This document shows, piece by piece, positions 27,948 to 33,070 of a stretch of 35,693 nt of DNA. How positions within the stretch are numbered: position 1 is the first letter of the stretch; each line of letters opens with the position of its first letter. Under the pieces are notes generated by a model. It searched no databases. It saw nothing but the letters and a program-made list of their open reading frames with translations, and was not told the origin of the DNA. The DNA comes from Gammaproteobacteria bacterium (GTDB lineage Bacteria; Pseudomonadota; Gammaproteobacteria; Steroidobacterales; Steroidobacteraceae), in NCBI GenBank assembly GCA_003134045.1, contig PLAH01000173.1, positions 1 through 35,693 on the forward strand, written 5' to 3'. Made by a program: the position numbers and the translations under genes.

Positions 27948-28853
27948 CTACTCCTCGCAGGTATATCGAATCACTTGCGAGGAATTGCTGTCCGGCGCCT
28001 TGCCGAGCCCGATCAAGCCCTCGCCGCGAATCTGCATGGAATCGCGCCGCACGAACGCTTCCTCGCCATCCTTGCCGAGCACGAACGTGCCGTTGGTGCT
28101 CTGATCGATCAACATGAATTTGTTGCGGTTGAATTCGACGCGGGCATGCAACCGGGAAATGAGGTTGCCCTTGACGACCAGGTCGTTCTCCTCGGCGCGG
28201 CCCATGGTGATATTGGCGCGGCCGTCCGTTACCACCACCTCCTGGCCCTGGTAGCGAAGACGCAGGCGCAGGCCCTTGTTCGAGCGTTCGCGCGACGTGA
28301 TGGCAATGGCCGGCACCATGCTGGTGACATCCTCGGTCTGCCATAACACCTCGAACAGCGCCACTTCACTGCTGCGCCCCTTGAGCGTCGCGATGTCGAT
28401 CTGACGCACCGAGGCGCGCCACTCGCTCGACAGCATCTCCACCATGGTCGCCGTGGTGATGATCTGGCCGGCTTTGGCCTGGCTGGTCATCCGATTCGCG
28501 GTGTGCACGGCCGACCCGAACACGTCGCGATTCTCGAGCACCACGGGACCGAAGTTGCAGCCGATCCGAATCGCCACGGTGTGCTCGTCCACCTTCAATG
28601 CGGGATGGGAGACGATTTGCTTCTGCATTTGCGCGGCGGCGTTCAAAGCGTCATCGGCCGTGGGGAAGGTGGCCATGACCTCGTCGCCCATGGTCTTGAT
28701 GACCGTCCCGTGGTTCTGGTCCGTGGCCATGCGCATCACGTCGATGCAGATGCCCACCATTTCGCGCGCGCGCAAATCCCCAAGCTGTTCGTAGAGCTTG
28801 GTACTGCCGACCACATCGGCAAATAGGATAGCGACTTCGATTTCTGTTCCCAT
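27948..28853 (-). CDS. Class III adenylate/guanylate cyclase with C-terminal FHA domain
   Basis: Cytosolic nucleotide cyclase, 301 aa. The cyclase domain (1-~185) has both metal Asp (D13 in ILFADVVGST, D57 in KTMGDEVMA), the purine-specifying K53 and D110, and R121. However, H117 (DVFGSAVHTANRM) stands where the transition-state Asn normally is. An FHA domain follows (~210-295: ITMGRAEENDLVV, SRLHARVEF, STNGTFVL), which should bind phosphothreonine on a partner and tie output to a Ser/Thr kinase; none is in the window. ATG 28853 is chosen; GTG 28859 is in frame. The stop is 10 bases from the pckG stop, with no visible terminator between. Confidence 0.92.
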   Translation of the reverse strand: MGTEIEVAILFADVVGSTKLYEQLGDLRAREMVGICIDVMRMATDQNHGTVIKTMGDEVMATFPTADDALNAAAQMQKQIVSHPALKVDEHTVAIRIGCNFGPVVLENRDVFGSAVHTANRMTSQAKAGQIITTATMVEMLSSEWRASVRQIDIATLKGRSSEVALFEVLWQTEDVTSMVPAIAITSRERSNKGLRLRLRYQGQEVVVTDGRANITMGRAEENDLVVKGNLISRLHARVEFNRNKFMLIDQSTNGTFVLGKDGEEAFVRRDSMQIRGEGLIGLGKAPDSNSSQVIRYTCEE

Positions 28854-28864
28854 AGACACGCCAA

Positions 28865-28870
28865 ATTATA
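28865..28870 (-). promoter_or_regulatory. -10 element of the cyclase-FHA gene
   Basis: A perfect TATAAT on the minus strand ends 11 bases before ATG 28853, so the transcript would begin only a few bases upstream of the start: a very short or absent leader and no ribosome-binding site. No good -35 is seen at 16-18 bases. Confidence 0.45.
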
Positions 28871-28939
28871 CTTAATGTGGCGATCCGCGCGCTGGCAATC
28901 GGCGATCCGACAGGACGCCTAGGGGTTTCAGGCAGGGTT

Positions 28940-29995
28940 TCAGGCCGCCAAACCGAGGCTCAGGATGGGAAGTGCCGAATATAGCGTCTCCGGTAAGGCC
29001 GCAGGCTTGGCCGCGACCTCCGATAGAAACCGGCGCCACGCCCGGGCACCCTCCCGACCGGCCATCAAACCGTGCATGTGCCGTGTGATGGAGTGCAAGC
29101 GTACGCCCCGCGCCGCCTGGCCGCGCGCATAGGCCACCATGTCCTCGACGATCTTCCAGGGCTCCGGCACCCGCCATGCGGGATCGATCACGGCGCGCTC
29201 CGCTTCGGCCAGCAAGCGGGGATTGTGATACGCCGCGCGGCCGAGCATCACGCCGTCCAATCCGGACTCGGTCTGCGCCACGATCGCCGGCAGGTCCGTA
29301 AACCCGCCGTTGATGACGATGGGCAACGCCGGCCGCGCCGCCTTGAGGCGGTGTGCATAGTCGTACTTCAACGGAGGAATTTCGCGATTCTCCTTCGGCG
29401 AGAGTCCCGGCCGCGGCACGCCATCGTTCGCGAGTCCGCCCAAGATCGCGGCACGGGCATGCACGATCAACGCGTCCACGCTAGCCGCGGCAACCGCATC
29501 GACGAAGGCAGAGAAGAATTCGTAGCTGTCCTCGTCGTCGATGCCGATGCGGCATTTGACGGTCACCGGGACTTGCACCGCCTCGCGCATACTGCGCACG
29601 CATGCGGCCACCAACGACGGGTTCAGCATCAGGCAGGCGCCGAACGCCCCGCTCTTCACCCGGTCGCTCGGACAACCCACGTTGAGATTGATCTCATCAT
29701 AGCCGGCGGCGGCGCCGATGCGGGCCGCCTGCGCCAGTTCGACCGGGTCGCAGCCCCCCAACTGCAGCGCCACGGGATGCTCCCGCGCATCGTACTCCAG
29801 CAAGCGCGCCGCGTTGCCGCGCACGATGGCAGCGGACACGATCATCTCGGTGTAAAGCAGCGCGTGCGGCGCGAACAGCCGGTGCAAGACGCGGCAGTGA
29901 CGATCGGTCCAGTCCATCATGGGGGCCACGCACAACCGTCTATCAATGACTTGGACCGATTCTCTGCCTAACCCATTGTTTTTGCAGTCTAGCAT
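28940..29995 (-). CDS. dusA: tRNA-dihydrouridine(20/20a) synthase DusA
   Basis: FMN enzyme reducing U20/U20a in the tRNA D-loop. The core begins RRLCVAPMMDWTDRHCR and includes ALQLGGCDPVELAQAA, NLNVGCPSDRV with the catalytic Cys (C108 counted from ATG 29995), GACLMLNPSLVAAC, TVKCRIGIDDEDSYEF, HARAAILGGL, INGGFTDL and DGVMLGRAAYHNPRLL: clearly DusA rather than DusB/C. Upstream of the conserved start there are about 17 extra residues (MLDCKNNGLGRESVQVID) with no nearer start codon. The integrase gene begins 94 bases upstream, so the 5' end has probably been rebuilt by an integrative element. GTG 30001 is an alternative start. Confidence 0.95.
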   Translation of the reverse strand: MLDCKNNGLGRESVQVIDRRLCVAPMMDWTDRHCRVLHRLFAPHALLYTEMIVSAAIVRGNAARLLEYDAREHPVALQLGGCDPVELAQAARIGAAAGYDEINLNVGCPSDRVKSGAFGACLMLNPSLVAACVRSMREAVQVPVTVKCRIGIDDEDSYEFFSAFVDAVAAASVDALIVHARAAILGGLANDGVPRPGLSPKENREIPPLKYDYAHRLKAARPALPIVINGGFTDLPAIVAQTESGLDGVMLGRAAYHNPRLLAEAERAVIDPAWRVPEPWKIVEDMVAYARGQAARGVRLHSITRHMHGLMAGREGARAWRRFLSEVAAKPAALPETLYSALPILSLGLAA

Positions 29996-30001
29996 TGTCA
30001 C

Positions 30002-30089
30002 GTAGTATCACTCATAATCACGTCCGAACACAATAGATCCGCCACGCAGTGATACGAATTTGATACAGAGGTGCTGCAAAAAGTGATAC
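30002..30089. mobile_element. Element-dusA junction with iterated GTGATAC motifs (probable attachment/arm sites)
   Basis: The 88 bases between dusA and the integrase carry GTATCAC at 30005-30011 and, inverted to it, GTGATAC (30049-30055), TTGATAC (30060-30066, one helical turn on) and GTGATAC (30083-30089, touching the integrase ATG). dusA is an established insertion site for a family of tyrosine-integrase islands and prophages, which enter at its 5' end. The repeats are good candidates for integrase arm sites or autoregulation. I could not find the other attachment site in the window. Confidence 0.6.
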
Positions 30090-31118
30090 ATGGCGAGTAT
30101 TTCTAAGATCGGGCGTAACTGGCGCGCATTGGTGCGCAAGGGCGGACATAGTCGCTGTCAAACATTCACGACGCAAGCGGCTGCTAAAAGCTGGGCGCGG
30201 ATGGTGGAAACGGAAATCGCGGAACTCAAGTCCACCGGCCACATGCAGCCCCGGGGAACCACCCTCGCCGACCTCATCGACCGCTACGTCCGGGAGATCT
30301 ACCCGCTGAAGCACTGGGGCCGATCCAAAACGGCCGACCTGAATCGCCTGAAGCGCGAGCTCGGTCACCACCTCGCCTCCTCCCTGGATTACAAAATCGT
30401 CTTCGACTACTTCGTCAAGATGCGCGAGGACGGTTGCGGTCCGGTCGGCATCGGTAGCCAGGCGACGTACCTGGTTGGCGTGCTCGAAACCGCCGCGGAC
30501 GTGTGGCGCCTCGCGGTCCCCGTTCAGGCGGTCAAGGATGTCCGCGGCGCCCTCAAAAAGCTCGGCATGGTCAAGAAATCGAACGTTCGCCAGCGGCGCG
30601 TCCTCGATAGCGAGATTGCGCAGGTTGCGGCGCATGTCGAGCGTAAGGTCACCGCCGTCCCCATTAAAGACATCCTATCTTTCTGCGTGGCAACCTCCAT
30701 GCGTATCTCGGAAGTGTGCCGCCTTCGATGGGATGACTTGAACGAAACAGACCGCACCATAGTGATTCGCGATCGCAAGCACCCCACTGAAAAAATCGGC
30801 AATCATCAAACGGTGCCCTTGCTCACGCTGGCCGGTCACGACTCGTTCGATATCGTCAAGCGACAGCCGAAAAAAAAGAAGTACATCTTTCCCGTCAATC
30901 CTCGCACGGTCAGCGCGTATTTTTCCGAGGCGGTTGAGCAACTCGAAATCGATGACCTTCATCTGCACGACTTGCGGCATGAAGCGATATCGCGATTATT
31001 CGAGGCTGGCTACCGCATCGAGCAAGTGAGCATCGTGTCGGGACATCGAGACTGGTCGATGCTGAAGCGGTACACGCACCTGAAGGCGAAGGATCTTCAT
31101 AGGGAGGCAGCGACATGA
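30090..31118 (+). CDS. Tyrosine-recombinase integrase (dusA-associated)
   Basis: Site-specific integrase, 342 aa. N-terminal arm/core-binding part to about residue 165 (a SAM-like region, TLADLIDRYVREIYPLKHW), then the catalytic domain with R205 (ATSMRISEVCRLRW), K230 (RDRKHPTEK), H293-x-x-R296 (LHDLRHEAISRL), H319 (SGHRDWS) and nucleophile Y328 (LKRYTHL): all six residues are intact. Position against dusA implies the element inserts there. The last codon overlaps a small ORF as ATGA. No excisionase is recognised. Confidence 0.93.
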   Translation: MASISKIGRNWRALVRKGGHSRCQTFTTQAAAKSWARMVETEIAELKSTGHMQPRGTTLADLIDRYVREIYPLKHWGRSKTADLNRLKRELGHHLASSLDYKIVFDYFVKMREDGCGPVGIGSQATYLVGVLETAADVWRLAVPVQAVKDVRGALKKLGMVKKSNVRQRRVLDSEIAQVAAHVERKVTAVPIKDILSFCVATSMRISEVCRLRWDDLNETDRTIVIRDRKHPTEKIGNHQTVPLLTLAGHDSFDIVKRQPKKKKYIFPVNPRTVSAYFSEAVEQLEIDDLHLHDLRHEAISRLFEAGYRIEQVSIVSGHRDWSMLKRYTHLKAKDLHREAAT

Positions 31119-31225
31119 CTCGCAAAGGTGTAGCAATAAGCAAACCGGCCAAACATCCTAACAAAGAGCACTACGTCGTCGGGCCGTGCAATGCTGGGCA
31201 TGGCTTCTGTGTTTGCCGCCTTTGA
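31115..31225 (+). CDS. Small ORF coupled to the integrase, probably truncated
   Basis: ATG 31115 overlaps the integrase stop (ATGA) and has a very strong ribosome-binding site, AGGGAGG at 31101-31107, 7 bases upstream. It reads MTRKGVAISKPAKHPNKEHYVVG and then about 13 residues that are merely the out-of-frame reading of the recombinase remnant, ending at TGA 31223-31225. The first ~22 codons look like the head of a lost gene joined to foreign DNA near 31175. Family not recognised. Confidence 0.5.
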   Translation: MTRKGVAISKPAKHPNKEHYVVGPCNAGHGFCVCRL

Positions 31226-31421
31226 GCGGGACATCACTATCGAGCGCATCAATAGCGGCCTTGCTCGGGCTCGTGCGCAGGGTAAGCAGCTGGGCCGGCC
31301 GAAGGTATCAGCCAAGACGGAGGGCGATATCCGCAAAATGCTCGCCAAAGGCACCGGCAAGCTCAAGATTGCCCGCACCCTCGGCGTTGGCGTCAGCACC
31401 GTCCAGCGAGTCGCCGCCTAA
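31167..31421 (+). pseudogene. C-terminal half of a resolvase/invertase-type serine recombinase
   Basis: The frame reads STTSSGRAMLGMASVFAAFERD, then ITIERINSGLARARAQGKQLGRPK and a C-terminal HTH (GTGKLKIARTLGVGVSTVQRV). This is the E-helix and DNA-binding domain of Tn3-resolvase/DNA-invertase family enzymes, whose typical sequence here is 'GRxMxxMxxxFAEFERxxIxERxxxGLxxAxxxGxxxGRP'. The catalytic N-terminal domain with the active Ser is missing, so it cannot recombine DNA. An internal ATG at 31191 could still give a 76-aa DNA-binding peptide. Confidence 0.8.
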
Positions 31422-31451
31422 AGCTACATTAGGGCCGACAGACAGCGGCTT

Positions 31452-31766
31452 TCAGGCCGCCAAGACCTCGCGGAGCACATCAGGGCGCTTCGCGGCAATC
31501 GCCAGCAACGAACGTGCGGCGCCCGTTGGTTTGCGGCGCCCTTGTTCCCAATCCTGTAGCGTGCGTGCCGATACGCCGAGCACGTCAGCAAATTTCTGCT
31601 GCGACAATCCGGAGCGCATCCGCGCTTCCAACGCCTCTGGCACCTCGACATGGTGTACACGGGCCGCACGTCCGGCACGCATCTCTTGCATGCCGCGCCG
31701 AATTTCAGCGGCGATGTTGCGCTTTGCGTCGCGTGCCAGCAGTGCCTTTTCGCTCATTTTTGCCAT
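31452..31766 (-). CDS. XRE-family antitoxin of a RelE/HigB-type toxin-antitoxin pair
   Basis: 104 aa from ATG 31766 (MAKMSEKALLARDAKRNIAAEI), with GAAGG upstream. The C-terminal half is a helix-turn-helix (LSQQKFADVLGVSARTLQDWEQGRRKPTGAARSLLAIA), the form usual in HigA-like antitoxins encoded after their toxin; the N-terminal half is helical and charged. It starts 62 bases inside the toxin gene in another frame, so the pair is tightly coupled. Expected to neutralise the toxin and, through the HTH, to repress the shared promoter at the two palindromes 32081-32112. Confidence 0.88.
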   Translation of the reverse strand: MAKMSEKALLARDAKRNIAAEIRRGMQEMRAGRAARVHHVEVPEALEARMRSGLSQQKFADVLGVSARTLQDWEQGRRKPTGAARSLLAIAAKRPDVLREVLAA

Positions 31767-32070
31767 CGACCTTCTCCCGAGCTTTCGCCATTGTTTGCGC
31801 CGGAACCGATGCACGATCCTTCTTCGCGTACATCGTAATGAGCCAGATTTTCTGCTCATCCAGCCGGTTGAAATAGATCACCCGCACGCCGCCACTTTTG
31901 CCCGTGCCGGCCATCGACCACCGCACCTTACGGCAACCGCCGGAGCCTGGCACCACGCTGCCCGCCTCCGGATTCAGTGCCAACCACGCACAAAAGTCGC
32001 CCAGTTCCTCGGCCGTCCAGTAATCCGGCCACAGGGCGGAAAAGTCCGCAGTCTCGGCAATGGTCAGCAT
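31705..32070 (-). CDS. RelE/HigB-family toxin
   Basis: 121 aa. Fold signature of the HigB-2/RelE (PF06296-like) group: WPDYWTAEELGDFCAWLALNPEAGSVVPGSGGCRKVRW, GTGKSGGVRVIYFNRLDEQKIWLITMYAKKD, then a basic tail. Such proteins are mRNA interferases acting with the ribosome; activity here is inferred. ATG 32070 lies 7 bases after the -10, so the message should be leaderless; GTG 32076 is an in-frame alternative. Toxin-first order with a long overlap into the antitoxin is typical of higBA. Confidence 0.88.
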   Translation of the reverse strand: MLTIAETADFSALWPDYWTAEELGDFCAWLALNPEAGSVVPGSGGCRKVRWSMAGTGKSGGVRVIYFNRLDEQKIWLITMYAKKDRASVPAQTMAKAREKVDGKNERKGTAGTRRKAQHRR

Positions 32071-32076
32071 CGGCAC

Positions 32077-32112
32077 AGTATACGGCAGCGCGGTACATAC
32101 GGCAACGCCGTA
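32077..32112 (-). promoter_or_regulatory. Toxin-antitoxin promoter with two tandem palindromic operators
   Basis: Minus-strand promoter TTGCCG (32100-32105), 17-base spacer, TATACT (32077-32082). Two 15-base dyads lie over it, 17 bases apart: TACGGCAGCGCGGTA (32081-32095, one mismatch) and TACGGCAACGCCGTA (32098-32112, perfect 6-3-6). They cover the spacer and the -35, ideal for repression by the XRE antitoxin. The second also reaches to 12 bases before the divergent resolvase-like gene, which may be co-repressed. Confidence 0.75.
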
Positions 32113-32123
32113 CAGGAATAAAT

Positions 32124-32608
32124 GTGATTTACATCGCCATCGACCCCGGCCTCACCGTCAGCATCGCCGCAATCGACGACGACGCGCAGCTCATCCTCTG
32201 CGCTGACCTTCCCGTCATCCGTGATAACAAGCTCGCCTGGATCGATGCCAACGGGCTAACCGGCTTGCTCATGCAGTGCCGTGACGGTCGCCCCGCACGC
32301 ATCACGGTCGAGCGGTCGCAGTCGATGCCCGGCCAAGGAGTGTCGTCTACCTTCACCACAGGCGTTGTGATGGGCTCAATCCTCGCAGCCTGCCAAAACG
32401 TATCGCCGTGCCGCTGTCGCTCGTCACCGCGGCCGTCTGGAAGCGTTCTATGGGGCTCGATTCGAGCAAACCGGCATCGCTCGATAAGGCCCGGCTCCTC
32501 TTCCCGACTGCCGAACTGGCACGCGTCAAGGATCACAATCGGGCGGAAGCCTGCCTATTGGCCGAATACAGTCGCCGCACGTTTACCGCCAGCAAGGCGC
32601 CCGCATGA
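32124..32608 (+). pseudogene. Phage-type RuvC-like Holliday junction resolvase, frameshifted
   Basis: GTG 32124 (AGGA 8 bases upstream) encodes MIYIAIDPGLTVSIAAIDDD with the first catalytic Asp in AIDPG, then ARITVERSQSMPGQGVSSTF (catalytic Glu) and TTGVVMGSILAAC. The family sequence then continues in the -1 frame: LPKRIAVPLSLVTAAVWKRSMGL, SSKPASLDKARLLFP and KDHNRAEACLLAEYSRR (final acidic residues), stopping at TGA 32606. The switch is near 32390-32400 (CCTGCCAAAACG). Each half matches the family well, so the break is recent or a sequencing error. The intact protein would be about 160 aa. Confidence 0.75.
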
Positions 32609-32610
32609 CT

Positions 32611-32850
32611 TCACTTCGCCATTGGTTCATCGAAGCTCACGCCGCAGCGAGGACACTTGGGCACTGCGGCTCCAGTACCGATAGCGATTGCCTGACTGCC
32701 CAGCCAGGTCCCGCATCTCGGACATTTGAGATCGGCGGCTTGGTAGACACCCCACACCATGAATGCAAGAAGAGCGTAAGGGGCTGGCGCCACGACCCAA
32801 ACCCAAGCCGAATTCAGGGAGAAATTGGCCGCCTGAGCGCTCATGGACAT
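32611..32850 (-). CDS. Small membrane protein with a two-CPxCG zinc ribbon
   Basis: 79 aa from ATG 32850, which has AAGG 6-9 bases upstream. A hydrophobic segment (SAWVWVVAPAPYALLAFMVWGVY, residues ~13-35) is followed by a cytosolic-type zinc ribbon with CPRCG at about 43 and again near 66 (KCPRCGVSFDEPMAK). The frame extends to a TTG at 32889 without a ribosome-binding site. It starts 2 bases past the resolvase-like gene on the other strand. Family not recognised; role unknown. The following 216 bases (32851-33066) hold no gene I can support. Confidence 0.65.
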   Translation of the reverse strand: MSMSAQAANFSLNSAWVWVVAPAPYALLAFMVWGVYQAADLKCPRCGTWLGSQAIAIGTGAAVPKCPRCGVSFDEPMAK

Positions 32851-33046
32851 TGGCACCTTGACGAACGAATACGGTTGGATATCCTGCAACGCAACTCGCT
32901 CGAGAATCCGCTTGCGTTCTCAGGGATTTCTGAACCGGTAATTGCGGAATGATGCTAGCTTCGTCGAAGTGAATTGAATGTAGGGAAAAATGTCCCTCCC
33001 CCCGGATTCGAGTGGTCGATCACGTTTACTTAGGATTCTCGAGGCG

Positions 33047-33070
33047 GTGCGGTCGACAGGTCGACCTCAC
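33047..33070. terminator. Strong palindrome at the 3' end of the GGDEF-EAL gene
   Basis: GGTCGAC (33051-33057), AG, GTCGACC (33060-33066) is a perfect inverted repeat, extended by GTG/CAC across one mismatch to span 33047-33070. It overlaps the TGA stop of the gene (33067-33069). No T-run follows, so a transcript-end hairpin is possible but not certain. Confidence 0.45.

Noticed and set aside
28938..31463. TTTCAGGCCGCCAA found at both 28938-28951 (dusA end) and 31450-31463 (antitoxin end), considered as attachment repeats
   Set aside because: Integration would be expected at the dusA 5' end, both copies encode the common ending Leu-Ala-Ala-stop, and one or two 14-base matches are expected by chance in 35 kb.
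32385..32405. Programmed -1 frameshift in the RuvC-like gene
   Set aside because: The local sequence CC-AAAA-CG lacks a proper slippery heptamer, and I see no obvious stimulatory stem just downstream.
33000..33025. GGATTCGAGTGG resembling a reversed tRNA T-loop (possible tRNA remnant or att site)
   Set aside because: No T-stem, acceptor or CCA context can be built around it.
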